This document shows positions 1 to 8,288 of a stretch of DNA of 57,772 bases, one piece after another (positions within the stretch are counted from its first letter, which is position 1; each line of letters begins with the position of its first letter). The DNA comes from CAITUY01 sp964611575. Its GTDB lineage: Bacteria; Verrucomicrobiota; Kiritimatiellia; CAIKKV01; CAITUY01. A program made the position numbers and the translations under genes. Location: assembly GCA_964611575.1 (NCBI GenBank), contig CAZTAJ010000012.1, forward strand, positions 1-57,772. The letters are read 5' to 3'. The notes under the pieces were generated by a model. It had not been told where the DNA came from, searched no databases, and saw only the letters and a list, made by a program, of their open reading frames with translations.

Positions 1-175
1 GAAAATGATCCCGCCCAATCCGCCTGCCGCCCTCACCCCTATTCGGAATCGGCGCGGCTTCCCGCAACGGGTTGACAAGACCGGCCGAACGTGGGATTTT
101 CGTAATGCAAGTGGCATGCCGTGTGGTGCGGCGTCACGTAACAGGGCCCCGAAGGGGTCTTCAGGGAGGATGATC

Positions 176-772
176 ATGGAGGACGGCGAAAAAAGGACTA
201 TCCGCTGGTACGAAGTAATCTATGTGGTCGTACTGCTCGCGCTGCTGGTCATGAGCGTGTTCTTCATGAACCCGCACAAGGTGGCCGTGCTGGATGTCGA
301 CAAAGTCTTCAAGGACGTCGGCCTGGTGGAGAAGATCGAGGCGGACCGGCAGAAGCTCGACGCTTTCAACCGCGGGCAGTCGATGGTGAAGGCCTACAAC
401 ACGCGGATGTCCTCGTTGAAGTCGAAGATGGATGAAGCCAAGACGTTGGCGGACAAGGAAAAGATCCAGTCACAGATGAAGCAGGCCAACGAGATGATGC
501 AGCAGAACCTGGGCCCCATCCAGAATGCGCTTCAAACCCATGAAGGCAATGTGGTCACGACCTTCCGGCGGCGGCTCCAGCCGTTCGTGGCGAAGGTGGC
601 CCAGAAGCGTCGCGTAGACTTGGTGATCTATGCCGGGCCGAGCCTCCTGTACGTCAAAAGCAGCGTCGACATCACGGCGGATGTCGTGAAGGCCAGCAAG
701 GAGTTCTTTGCCAAGGATATGCCGCTGATCGACCCGGCACCCGGCGCCGCGTCGGCCCCGGTCAAGAAGTAG
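176..772 (+). CDS. OmpH/Skp-like periplasmic chaperone-type protein
   Basis: The product is 198 residues. It has a hydrophobic segment at about residues 13-34 that looks like an uncleaved signal anchor, then the VAVLDVDKVF stretch that resembles the start of mature Skp/OmpH proteins, then a Lys/Gln-rich region at about 45-125 that should form the coiled-coil tentacles of the family. Skp proteins hold unfolded outer membrane proteins in the periplasm. I chose ATG 176 because GGAGG at 165-169 sits six bases upstream; an ATG at 170 in the same frame would leave no spacing. The open frame extends back to base 5, but that part reads like non-coding sequence. A TTGACA at 72-77 and a GC hairpin near 146-158 lie in the leader. 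The neighbours do not include bamA or lpx genes, so the chaperone role is inferred from the fold only. Confidence 0.75.
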   Translation: MEDGEKRTIRWYEVIYVVVLLALLVMSVFFMNPHKVAVLDVDKVFKDVGLVEKIEADRQKLDAFNRGQSMVKAYNTRMSSLKSKMDEAKTLADKEKIQSQMKQANEMMQQNLGPIQNALQTHEGNVVTTFRRRLQPFVAKVAQKRRVDLVIYAGPSLLYVKSSVDITADVVKASKEFFAKDMPLIDPAPGAASAPVKK

Positions 773-804
773 CGCGGCGAAACCCGCCTGCGGAAGGCGT
801 CGAC

Positions 805-1602
805 ATGGAACGGCACCGGCGCGGGAAGGGCAAACAGAGACTGCTGGGCAATCACCAGAAGTGCTGGATCTGGGGTCGCCACGCCGTTCTCGAAACGCTG
901 GCGGCCGCCCGTTGGCCGATCCTCGACCTGTGCGTCTCCACGGACCTGCCGGCGGGCGAGCGGGAGTCGGCCATCGAATCGGCCCGGCACGGCGGCGTGC
1001 CGGTGCGGGTGGAATCGCCTGCGTTGCTCGAGCAACTGTGCCACTCGACCGAGCACCAGGGCTACCTGGCGCGCCTGGGCGAATTTCCCTATGCGGACGA
1101 GGATGCGGTGCTGCGTGAGGCCGGTCCGGCCCCGGCGTTCGCGATACTTGACGGCGTTCAGGATCCCCACAATTTCGGCGCGATGGTGCGCTCTGCGGAA
1201 GTGCTGGGTTTGAACGGCCTGTTCATCGCGGAGGCGGGTCAGGTCGGCGTGACCAGCATGGTGGTGCGCAGTTCGGCGGGGGCGGTGAACCGCGTGCCCA
1301 TCGTGAGGACGGCGGACTTGGAGGCGCTGGCGGGTCGCCTTGTCGGGCACGGGGTGCGGTTGGTGGCGGCAACGGAGAAGGCGGAGCTGGCGCTGAACGC
1401 GTTCAACTTCACGGGGCCCGTGGCGGTGATTATCGGGAATGAAGGCGTGGGCATCCGGCCTGCGTTGCTGGCTGCCTGCCGGGACCGCGTCAGCATTCCG
1501 CAGTGTGGTCGGATTGGATCGCTGAATGCGGCTGTGGCGGCGGCCATTGTCTTCTACGAAATCCGGCGGCAGCGGGGAAATCCTACGCCCGGTAACGGAT
1601 AA
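805..1602 (+). CDS. rlmB: 23S rRNA 2'-O-ribose methyltransferase, RlmB/TrmH (SpoU) family
   Basis: This 265-residue protein has the two-part layout of RlmB. The N-terminal substrate-binding domain (about 18-95) begins at IWGRHAVLE. The C-terminal knotted SPOUT domain carries the three SpoU motifs: LDGVQDPHNFGAMVRSAE near 113-130, a middle IIGNEGVGI near 209-217 and a final SIPQCGRIGSLNAAVAAAI near 230-248. Family members use S-adenosylmethionine to methylate a ribose 2'-OH in 23S rRNA (G2251 in E. coli). Other SpoU enzymes act on tRNA, so the exact target is inferred. The start has a purine-rich GGAAGG at about 791-796. Its last 20 bases overlap the 3' end of the convergent MBL hydrolase gene. 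Confidence 0.88.
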   Translation: MERHRRGKGKQRLLGNHQKCWIWGRHAVLETLAAARWPILDLCVSTDLPAGERESAIESARHGGVPVRVESPALLEQLCHSTEHQGYLARLGEFPYADEDAVLREAGPAPAFAILDGVQDPHNFGAMVRSAEVLGLNGLFIAEAGQVGVTSMVVRSSAGAVNRVPIVRTADLEALAGRLVGHGVRLVAATEKAELALNAFNFTGPVAVIIGNEGVGIRPALLAACRDRVSIPQCGRIGSLNAAVAAAIVFYEIRRQRGNPTPGNG

Positions 1603-2212
1603 AGGGGTTGGTGGCTTTTTCCTGGCCGATCGTGCTCTTCGGACCGTGACCCGGGAATACCGTCGTGCGATCCGGCAGCCGCGCCAGGGCGCGGAGCGAC
1701 GCGTTCAGGAGGGCATCGTTGCCGCCCGGCAGGTCCGTGCGACCGACGGACCCGGCGAACAGCGTATCCCCCGTGAAGACCGCCCCCTCGTCTTCGAAGT
1801 AAAAGCACACGCCGCCCGGCGAATGACCGGGCGTGGCGAGCGTCCGGTAGCGCAATCCGCCGTCCTCCCACGTCTGCCCATCGGCGAGGCGCCGCTCAAT
1901 CGAGGGGGGCCGGACCGGGGCGGTGTAGTGGGGGAGCATCTCGTTGGTGCGGGAAAACGCCCAGGCTTCATCCTGCGGGTGCATGGCCACGGGAGCCGGG
2001 TGGAGCCCCGCGAGTTCGGCCAGCCCCGAAACGTGGTCCATGTGACCGTGGGTGATGAGATAGGCGCAGACGGTCAGGCGGCCGCGCTCGATGGCCTGGG
2101 CAATGAGCTCGGCATCGGCGCCCGGGTCGATCACCACGGCGCGCCGCGCGTCATCGGCCACGATGTAGCAGTTGACCTCGAAATCGCCGACAAGAACGGT
2201 CTGGACATTCAT
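1583..2212 (-). CDS. MBL-fold hydrolase, glyoxalase II-like
   Basis: The 209-residue product is a single metallo-beta-lactamase domain. The zinc-binding signature THGHMDH lies at about residues 54-60, followed by further ligands in TPGHSPGG (near 127-134), FTGDTLF (near 145-151) and FPGHGP (near 186-191). This is the pattern of the short glyoxalase II-like hydrolases, which hydrolyse thioesters such as S-lactoylglutathione or related thiol adducts; the true substrate is not visible. It is the last gene of a minus-strand chain from proS, and its ATG overlaps the hisS stop by four bases, so translation is probably coupled. It converges on rlmB with a 20-base overlap. Confidence 0.85.
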   Translation of the reverse strand: MNVQTVLVGDFEVNCYIVADDARRAVVIDPGADAELIAQAIERGRLTVCAYLITHGHMDHVSGLAELAGLHPAPVAMHPQDEAWAFSRTNEMLPHYTAPVRPPSIERRLADGQTWEDGGLRYRTLATPGHSPGGVCFYFEDEGAVFTGDTLFAGSVGRTDLPGGNDALLNASLRALARLPDRTTVFPGHGPKSTIGQEKATNPFIRYRA

Positions 2213-3510
2213 GGCGTTGGGGCAGGTCCCAGGCGGGCGGCCAATTCGGACAGCGGCACTTCGAGTTCCGTGCGGTCGGCGAGCGTCTTGACCCGCACGG
2301 TTCCGCGGGTGACGTCGTCGGGGCCGAGGTAGACGGCGCGCTTGAAGCCGCCCTTGCCGGCGCGGGCGAAGAAATGCTTTGGCTTTTCGGCGTGCAGGGC
2401 GAGGTCGACGGGGTAACCGGCGGCGCGCAGGGCGCCGGCCACGCTGATGGCCGTGCCGCGCTGGGCGTCGTCCATGAACGCGACGGCCAGGTCGCGGTAC
2501 GCGCCTGCGGCGGGCACTTTGCCCTTGTCGGCCAGCAACTCGCCGATGACCACGTCGCCGAAGCCGAGGCCGACCGCGGTGCAGGGCTTCCCGCCGATGT
2601 CGGCCAGCAGATTATCATAACGGCCACCGCCGAAAATGGCGCGCAGGCTGCGTCCCGTGTCAAAGCCTTCGAAGACGATGCCGGTGTAGTATCCGAGGCC
2701 GCGGATGACGGAGATGTCGAATCGCACGCGGTCGCGAATGCCGTAACCGGCGAGGGTCTCGAAGAATGTGCCGAGATGGGCCAGCGCCGCGGTCGGTTCG
2801 CCGAGCGCCGCGGCGGCCTCCTCGAAGGTTGCGATGCCCATGAGGCGGAAGACGGCCTCGATGTGGGCGTCGTCGAGGCCCCCGGCTTTCAGCAGCGAGG
2901 CGATTTCGGCGTCGTCAATCTTGCCGCGCTTGTCGAGCGCAAGGAACGTGGCGGCGTGGTGCTCGCGGGGAATCCCGAGTCTGGCCAGCAGGTCGGACAG
3001 CAGGGCGCGGCTGTTGACGTGCACGCGCACGTCGTCCGCCCCGAGTCCCAGCAGGTCCAGCGCATGGATGGCGGCGGCGATGATCTCGACTTCGGCCAGG
3101 ACGGACGGCTCGCCCACGATGTCCAGGTTCCACTGGTAGTGCTCCCGTTTGCGGCCGCGCGACATGCGTTCGTAGCGGAAGCACTGGGCGATCGTGGTCC
3201 ACTTGATCGGGAACACGAGTTCATTCTGCCGGGCCGTGATCATGCGCGCGAGGGTGGGGGTCATCTCGGCGCGCAACGCGAGGTCGCGGTCGCTCTTGTC
3301 CTTGAAGGTGTAGATCTGTTCGACGATCTCCTCGCCGCCCTTGCGCTTGAGCAGGTCCAGGTTCTCGACCACGCAGGCGTCGTAGGGCTCGAACCCGTAG
3401 GTCCGCGCGGCGCGGGTCCAGGCGTCGAAGATCGCGGTCCGGAGGACCATGTCCTCGGGATAGAAATCGCGCATGCCGCGCGGGGCGGTGAACGTGACGG
3501 CGTCGGACAT
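2209..3510 (-). CDS. hisS: histidyl-tRNA synthetase
   Basis: This is a class II aminoacyl-tRNA synthetase of 433 residues that charges tRNA-His. It starts with APRGMRDFYPEDM, the usual HisRS opening, has motif 2 around FRYERMSRGRKREHYQWN, and the HisRS-specific RGLGYYTG near 280 with the GGGRYDNL near 305. The C-terminal 95 residues form the anticodon-binding domain. The gene starts six bases after the stop of the HU/IHF-type gene and overlaps the MBL hydrolase by four bases, so proS, the nucleoid protein, hisS and the hydrolase probably form one transcript. The gene is complete, with no missing motif. Confidence 0.97.
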   Translation of the reverse strand: MSDAVTFTAPRGMRDFYPEDMVLRTAIFDAWTRAARTYGFEPYDACVVENLDLLKRKGGEEIVEQIYTFKDKSDRDLALRAEMTPTLARMITARQNELVFPIKWTTIAQCFRYERMSRGRKREHYQWNLDIVGEPSVLAEVEIIAAAIHALDLLGLGADDVRVHVNSRALLSDLLARLGIPREHHAATFLALDKRGKIDDAEIASLLKAGGLDDAHIEAVFRLMGIATFEEAAAALGEPTAALAHLGTFFETLAGYGIRDRVRFDISVIRGLGYYTGIVFEGFDTGRSLRAIFGGGRYDNLLADIGGKPCTAVGLGFGDVVIGELLADKGKVPAAGAYRDLAVAFMDDAQRGTAISVAGALRAAGYPVDLALHAEKPKHFFARAGKGGFKRAVYLGPDDVTRGTVRVKTLADRTELEVPLSELAARLGPAPTP

Positions 3511-3516
3511 GGCGGC

Positions 3517-3798
3517 TCAGCTCTTGAGAACCTTGGCCTTCATGAGTTTGCCGGCCTTGAACTTGACGATCTTGCGCGGCGGGATGGCCACCGTTTGCTG
3601 CGGCTTGTTCGGATTGCGGCCGATGCGCGGCTTGCGCAGTTTGACCTCGAACACGCCGAAGTCCCGGAATTCGACGGAGTCTCCCTTGATGAGCGCCGCC
3701 GTGATGTAGTCGAGGCACTTCTGGAGGACGGTGAAGACTCCCTGCTGCGTGAAGCCCGTTTCGGCGGCGATGCGGATCACCAGGTCGCGTTTGGTCAT
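3517..3798 (-). CDS. HU/IHF family DNA-bending protein
   Basis: This 93-residue protein is a complete HU/IHF fold. It opens with MTKRDLVIRIAAETG, has the GDSVEFRDFGVFEVK strand region, and carries the intercalating beta-arm signature GRNPNKPQQTVAIPPRK with the DNA-kinking proline in NPNKP. The C-terminal KFKAGKLMKAKV helix is typical. Family members are dimers that bend DNA and compact the nucleoid. I chose the internal ATG at 3798 because the family starts there and AAGGAA lies upstream; a longer frame begins at 3840 inside proS. The start overlaps the proS stop by four bases. Placing a nucleoid protein between two tRNA synthetase genes ties its supply to translation capacity. HU and IHF subunits cannot be told apart here. 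Confidence 0.93.
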   Translation of the reverse strand: MTKRDLVIRIAAETGFTQQGVFTVLQKCLDYITAALIKGDSVEFRDFGVFEVKLRKPRIGRNPNKPQQTVAIPPRKIVKFKAGKLMKAKVLKS

Positions 3799-5507
3799 GA
3801 CGGCATTCCTTTCTGGACGATGTTGACAAGGGTTTGGCAAGCCTCTTGAATCGGGACCATCATCTTGTCCGGCGCGGTGCGGAGCTTGATCTCAACTTTG
3901 CCGTCCGCCAGGGAGCGTTCGCTCACCACGGCGCGGACGGGCAAGCCCAGCAGATCCGCGTCCTTGAACTTCACGCCGGGTCGCTCGTCCCGGTCGTCAT
4001 ACAGCACCTCGATGCCTTGCGCCTCCAGGGCCTTGAGCAACGCCTCGGCGGCCGCGACGCTTTCCGCGTGCTTGACGTTGGGCACCACCAGCGACACTTG
4101 GTAGGGCGTGATGGCCATCGGCCAGACGATGCCGTTTTCGTCGTGGCTCTGTTCGATGATGGCCTGCAGAGTGCGGGTGACGCCGATTCCGTAGCAGCCC
4201 ATGACCATGATCTGGCGGTTGCCGGCCGCATCGAGATAACCGGCGTCGAACGCCTTGCTGTACTTGGTGCCAAGCTTGAACACGTGACCGACCTCGATGC
4301 CGCGTTTCTCGCGCAACCGGGCGTCGCAGCGCGGGCATAGATCGCCCTCCCGGCAGGTGACGAGATCGAAGAAGGCGGTCACGGTGGCGTCCCGGGTGAG
4401 GATGACGTGGGTGAGGTGCGTATCCGCCGCGTTGGCCCCGGTGGCGCACACGCGCGGGGTCTGCAATTCGGCATCGGCATAGATCGGGATGGTGAGGCCC
4501 ACGGGTCCGGCGAAGCCGACCGGCGCGCCGGTGGCCTGTTCGATCAGGCGGTCGTCGGCCATCTGCAGGGGCACGCCGCCCAGGGCGCGGGCGAGCTTGT
4601 GTTCGTTCAACTCGCGATCGCCAGGGACGAGCACGGCGATCGGTTTGCCGTCGGCGACATAGATGAGCGTCTTGATCAGATGGTCGGGCTTGATCTTGAG
4701 AAACGCAGAAACCTCCTCGATCGTGCGGCAGCCGGGTGTGGAGACGGCGGTCGGGGTGAGGGAGGTGATTTCTTCCGCCAGGGCGGGGAGGCGGCGTTCG
4801 GCGCGCTCCAGGTTGGCGGCGTAGGCGCACGCCTCGCACTCGGCGAGCCCGTCCTCGCCCGCGTCGGCGAGGACCATGAACTCATGCGAAAAATTCCCGC
4901 CCATGGCGCCGGTATCGGCCTCGACGATCTTCGTGTTCAGGCCGCAGCGCTTGAAGATGCGCACGTAGGCGTCATACATGGCCTGATAGCTCTTGTCGGC
5001 GGCCTCCCAGCTCATGTCGAAGCTGTAGGCATCCTTCATGATGAATTCCTTGGCACGCATCAGGCCGAATCGCGGGCGGATCTCGTCCCGGAACTTGGTC
5101 TGGATCTGGTAGAACGTGCGGGGCAGTTGGCGGTAGGAGTTGATCTGGCGCGCCGCCAGGTCGGTGATGACCTCCTCATGCGTCGGTCCCAGCACCATAT
5201 CCCGGTCCTGTCGGTCGCGAATCTTGAACATCGAGTCGCGCAGGACGGAGTACCGGCCGGACTGGTCCCAGATTTCGCGCGGCTGGAGCGCCGGCATGAG
5301 CACTTCCACGGCGCCGGCGCGATTCATTTCCTCGCGGACAATCCGCTCGACATTGCGCAGGGCTTTCAAGCCGACCGGCAGGAAGGTGTAGAGCCCGCCG
5401 CCGAGCTTCATCATGAGCCCGGCCCGCATCATCAGTTTATGGCTGGCAATTTCAGCATCCTGCGGCGCGTCGCGCAGTGTGGCAATCAAGGTGTCGGACC
5501 AACGCAT
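3795..5507 (-). CDS. proS: prolyl-tRNA synthetase, bacterial type with editing domain
   Basis: The 570-residue length and domain order match the bacterial (E. coli-like) ProRS. The class II catalytic core has GGGLYTFLPVGLKAL near 36-50, GPTHEE near 107-112 (motif 2 region) and the motif 3 region VMGCYGIGVTRTLQAIIEQ near 435. An inserted editing domain (about 225-385) hydrolyses mischarged Ala-tRNA-Pro. The C-terminal anticodon-binding domain begins near 470. The enzyme charges tRNA-Pro in the cytoplasm. It is the first gene of the minus-strand operon and overlaps the HU/IHF gene by four bases. The 206 bases upstream (5508-5713) contain no gene and no clear terminator; the sequence AAAAGGAAT lies just before the ATG. 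Confidence 0.97.
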   Translation of the reverse strand: MRWSDTLIATLRDAPQDAEIASHKLMMRAGLMMKLGGGLYTFLPVGLKALRNVERIVREEMNRAGAVEVLMPALQPREIWDQSGRYSVLRDSMFKIRDRQDRDMVLGPTHEEVITDLAARQINSYRQLPRTFYQIQTKFRDEIRPRFGLMRAKEFIMKDAYSFDMSWEAADKSYQAMYDAYVRIFKRCGLNTKIVEADTGAMGGNFSHEFMVLADAGEDGLAECEACAYAANLERAERRLPALAEEITSLTPTAVSTPGCRTIEEVSAFLKIKPDHLIKTLIYVADGKPIAVLVPGDRELNEHKLARALGGVPLQMADDRLIEQATGAPVGFAGPVGLTIPIYADAELQTPRVCATGANAADTHLTHVILTRDATVTAFFDLVTCREGDLCPRCDARLREKRGIEVGHVFKLGTKYSKAFDAGYLDAAGNRQIMVMGCYGIGVTRTLQAIIEQSHDENGIVWPMAITPYQVSLVVPNVKHAESVAAAEALLKALEAQGIEVLYDDRDERPGVKFKDADLLGLPVRAVVSERSLADGKVEIKLRTAPDKMMVPIQEACQTLVNIVQKGMPS

Positions 5508-5713
5508 GGATATTCCTTTTGTTCAGGGGCAAGACGGCCGCATTGGACATAATGCCAAGGACTTATGCAAGACATTTTGGGCGGGCAGGGGCGTCCACGG
5601 GGCGTTTCGGGGACTGGCGCGGGATTGTTCATCCGGAACTCAGAATAAAGTCACGAGGTCCCGGGGTGCGGGCTGAACCCGATCCCCGGGAAGCCATCCG
5701 GCCCCGGACCGGC

Positions 5714-6769
5714 CTACTTGATCCGGACTTCCTTGCCTGTCGCGGACGACAGGTAGATCGCGTCGAGGATCTTCTGGACGGCCAGCGCTTCCTCGGGCGT
5801 GCAGATGGGCTTGTCCTTGCCGAGAATCACGTCGATCCAGTTGATGAACCGGTTCATGTGGGGGCAGGCCAGCTTGACGTTCTGCGGTTCAACGACCTCG
5901 TACTCCCCCTTGTTCTTGCCGAAGCGGAAGATACGCAGCGGGTTCACCGAGGCGCCGGCGTCGGCGCCGAACAACTCGACGTTGTTCTTGTTCGCCTGGT
6001 CCATGTGGAGCACCCAGGAGGCGTTCAGTTCCACCGTGGCGCCGTTCTGGAACTTGATGAGGGCGGTCGCGAAATCATCCACGTCAAACACGGGCTGACC
6101 GCGATCGGACATGCCCCAGCCGCCCTCGCCGATGCCGCGATGGCCGAATTTCGTGTAGGTCGCGCCCGACACGGCCACGGGCTTGAAATTCCCCATCAGG
6201 TGAAGGCACAGGTCGAGCATGTGCACGCCGATATCCATCATGCAACCGCCGCCGGACATATCCTTGCGCGTGAACCAGGTGCCGAACTTGGGGCTGCCGC
6301 TGCGGCGGAGCCAGTAGGCCTTGGCGTGGTAGATTTCGCCCAGGTCGCCGCGGGACGCCAGAGCCCGGATGGTCTGGGCCTCGCGCGACAGGCGCTGGTT
6401 CATGCCGAGCATGAATATTTTGTGCGTCTTCTTCGCCGCGGCGATGACGCCCAGGGCTTCCTTCTGGTTCAGGGCGAAGGGCTTGTCGAGAATCACGTGT
6501 TTCCCGGCTTTCAAGGCCGCCTGGGCCACCGGCGCGTGCAGGGCGTTGGGCAACGCGATCGATACGGCATCGATGTCGCGGTTGGCCAGCAGGTCCTCCC
6601 ACTTCGTGTACAGTTTGTCGATGCCGTACTTGGCCGCCAGCACGGTCATGCGTTCCTGGCTCATGTCGGCCACCGCAATGACCTTGGCCTGGGAATGCTT
6701 GTTGATGCCGTCGCAGTGTGAATTGGCGATGGCGCCCGCCCCGATGATGCCTACCCTGACTTTGTCCAT
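5714..6769 (-). CDS. Gfo/Idh/MocA family NAD(P)-dependent oxidoreductase
   Basis: The product has 351 residues. The N-terminal Rossmann domain starts at VRVGIIGAGAIANSHC, and the family signature LDKPFALNQKEA near 96-107 contains the catalytic-type lysine of the (E/D)KP motif. The C-terminal beta-sheet domain holds the DIGVHMLDLCLHLMG helix, with the GxHxxD-type substrate histidine. These enzymes oxidise or reduce sugars, inositols or their keto forms; the substrate is unknown. I chose ATG 6769 because AAAGGAG lies at the right spacing, although the frame stays open to 6985. The gene stands alone, divergent from ruvX. Two other members of the family sit at 23019 and 24789. Confidence 0.93.
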   Translation of the reverse strand: MDKVRVGIIGAGAIANSHCDGINKHSQAKVIAVADMSQERMTVLAAKYGIDKLYTKWEDLLANRDIDAVSIALPNALHAPVAQAALKAGKHVILDKPFALNQKEALGVIAAAKKTHKIFMLGMNQRLSREAQTIRALASRGDLGEIYHAKAYWLRRSGSPKFGTWFTRKDMSGGGCMMDIGVHMLDLCLHLMGNFKPVAVSGATYTKFGHRGIGEGGWGMSDRGQPVFDVDDFATALIKFQNGATVELNASWVLHMDQANKNNVELFGADAGASVNPLRIFRFGKNKGEYEVVEPQNVKLACPHMNRFINWIDVILGKDKPICTPEEALAVQKILDAIYLSSATGKEVRIK

Positions 6770-6906
6770 GTCCGTCTCCTTTAGGGGGCCAGAGCATAGA
6801 GTGCCTTGGGAGGCCGCACAAGATAATAGCGAATTGCGCGTCGTTGCAAGCGGGCCACTATAAACAGGTTGCGCGACACCGGGCCGGCCGGTATTGTGGC
6901 CCTTCA

Positions 6907-7365
6907 ATGGGACGCATTCTCGGAGTGGATTATGGACGCCGACGCGTGGGGCTAGCCCTGAGCGATCCCACCGGCATGTTGGCATCGAGTCTGAAAACGC
7001 TGACGGTGGAGGGCCCCAACCAGGCGGTCGCCGGAATCACGGCGGCGGCACGGGAAGCGGGCGCCGCCGAAATCGTGATCGGCCTGCCGCTCAACATGGA
7101 TGGCAGCCACGGTCCCATGGCCCGGGAAGCCGCCGAGTTTGCGCGGCGCCTGGAGGCTTTCGCGGGGCTGCCGGTCAAGCTGTGGGACGAGCGACTGACG
7201 ACGGGCATGGCGGAACGCGTGCTTCTGGATGCGGATCTGTCGCGCGAACGGCGCAAGGCCGTTCGCGACAAACTGGCCGCGCAGTTGATTCTGCAGGGGT
7301 ATCTCGATTCGCGACAGCCCGCGGTTGCCCCCGGGGATGAGTACGACGACAGCGAACACCGGTGA
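6907..7365 (+). CDS. ruvX: putative pre-16S rRNA nuclease / Holliday junction resolvase-like protein (RuvX/YqgF)
   Basis: The 152-residue protein has an RNase H-like fold. It begins GRILGVDYGRRRVGLALSD, the YqgF hallmark with the first catalytic Asp. A central VIGLPLNMDGSHG and a late WDERLTT supply the other acidic positions, and the C-terminal KLAAQLILQGYLD is typical. The family processes the 5' end of 16S rRNA in E. coli and was earlier assigned to Holliday junction resolution. I chose ATG 6907 because the conserved sequence starts at residue 2; the frame is open to 6844. There is no clear ribosome binding site. TTGCGC at 6869-6874 and TATTGT at 6892-6897, spaced 17 bases, could start a transcript within a few bases of the ATG. 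Confidence 0.9.
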   Translation: MGRILGVDYGRRRVGLALSDPTGMLASSLKTLTVEGPNQAVAGITAAAREAGAAEIVIGLPLNMDGSHGPMAREAAEFARRLEAFAGLPVKLWDERLTTGMAERVLLDADLSRERRKAVRDKLAAQLILQGYLDSRQPAVAPGDEYDDSEHR

Positions 7366-7389
7366 AGCCCGATGCCGGTCGGTGCGCGC

Positions 7390-8112
7390 CTACTTCATTT
7401 TCTTCAGGATCTCTTCCTCGGCCTGGATGATCGCCTGCAGCAACTCCTCCGCGGTTTCGCCGGCGCGGAGCGAGGCTGGCACGGTCGTGTGCTCGAACAG
7501 CATGCACAGGCGGGCTAGCGTGTGCAGGTGGATCCGGTCGTCCTTGCAGCACAGCAGGAAGAAGAGATCGGTCGAACGGCCGTCCGGCGCCCCGAAGTGA
7601 ATCGGCTGGAGCACGCGGCCCAGAGCGATGAACGATTCCGAGACCATGTACGGCGTGTGGTGGCGGGGATGCAGCAGCGCGATCCCGCCAGGCAGGGCGG
7701 TGGAGCATAACCGCTCGCGCTCCTCGAGGGTCTCGAGCAGTTCGTGAGGGTCGGAAACGAGGTCGGTGGATTCAGCCAATGCCACCATGTCGCGCATGAC
7801 CGAACCGCGGGTGCGGGAGTGGAGTTCGTGGTCGATGCGGTCGACGGTGATCAGCCGGGGCATCAGGGGCCCCTGCAGCGGGATCGCATGGACCCGGGCG
7901 GACGAGGCGGCATGGTAGACACGCAACGCCTGCCCCGGCAGTCCCAGGATGCTCTGCGACGCCCAGGCGTCGATATCCTTCTTCCGGAACGTCACGCGCG
8001 CGCCATGGTGTTCGCAGGGGATGTCCCCGTTCTTGACGCGGCGATCCAGGTCGGCGGGCGACAGATTCAGGAAGTCGGCCGCTTCAGCGATGGTTAACAT
8101 CCGGTGTGGCAT
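7390..8112 (-). CDS. excisionase/MerR-type DNA-binding domain fused to a PTS EIIA (fructose/Ntr type) domain
   Basis: The 240-residue protein has two parts. Residues about 5-55 (MLTIAEAADFLNLSPADLDRRVKNGDIP and the following FRKKDIDAW) are a winged helix-turn-helix of the excisionase class. Residues about 90-240 are a PTS IIA type-2 domain, with the phosphorylatable histidine in GGIALLHPRHH and the conserved stretch FGAPDGRSTDLFFLLCC. Such fusions suggest a regulator whose DNA binding responds to phosphotransfer state rather than a sugar transporter part; this is inference. I chose ATG 8112 because AAAGGGG precedes it; ATG 8100 is also possible. The gene is divergent from rpmE, and a tandem repeat at 8176-8208 lies between them. 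A second, stand-alone IIA gene is at 22445. Confidence 0.85.
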   Translation of the reverse strand: MPHRMLTIAEAADFLNLSPADLDRRVKNGDIPCEHHGARVTFRKKDIDAWASQSILGLPGQALRVYHAASSARVHAIPLQGPLMPRLITVDRIDHELHSRTRGSVMRDMVALAESTDLVSDPHELLETLEERERLCSTALPGGIALLHPRHHTPYMVSESFIALGRVLQPIHFGAPDGRSTDLFFLLCCKDDRIHLHTLARLCMLFEHTTVPASLRAGETAEELLQAIIQAEEEILKKMK

Positions 8113-8175
8113 ATCGCCCCTTTGCCGCACGTGTTGTGCGAAGGACCCGAATCTGCCACAATGCTCCGGTGGGTG

Positions 8176-8208
8176 CAATGGCCAAACAATGGGCCAAACA
8201 AGGGCCGG
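8176..8208. repeat. short tandem repeat in a divergent promoter region
   Basis: Two and a half copies of an 11-12 base unit, consensus CAATGGGCCAAA, lie head to tail at 8176-8186, 8187-8198 and 8199-8208 (the last partial). They lie between the start of the DNA-binding PTS IIA gene and the promoter of rpmE. Helical-turn spacing of the units would suit a protein binding on one face of DNA, so this could be an operator for the neighbouring regulator. That role is inferred from position only. Confidence 0.45.
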
Positions 8209-8227
8209 TCCGAGACTGTCGCGAGTA

Positions 8228-8254
8228 TTGACAGTTCCCCGGGGATCGTGTAAT
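8228..8254 (+). promoter_or_regulatory. sigma70-type promoter of rpmE
   Basis: A perfect TTGACA (8228-8233) is followed after 15 bases by TGTAAT (8249-8254), five of six matches to the -10 consensus. Transcription would start near 8261, giving a leader of about 28 bases that contains the AAAGGTG ribosome binding site of rpmE. The 15-base spacer is shorter than ideal. Confidence 0.6.
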
Positions 8255-8288
8255 CATACGCGGCTTTTTGAACGAGAAAGGTGCGGAT

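Noticed and set aside
5..175. N-terminal extension of the Skp-like gene to base 5
   Set aside because: The extra residues are Arg/Pro-rich without a signal, while ATG 176 has a strong ribosome binding site and is followed by the membrane segment.
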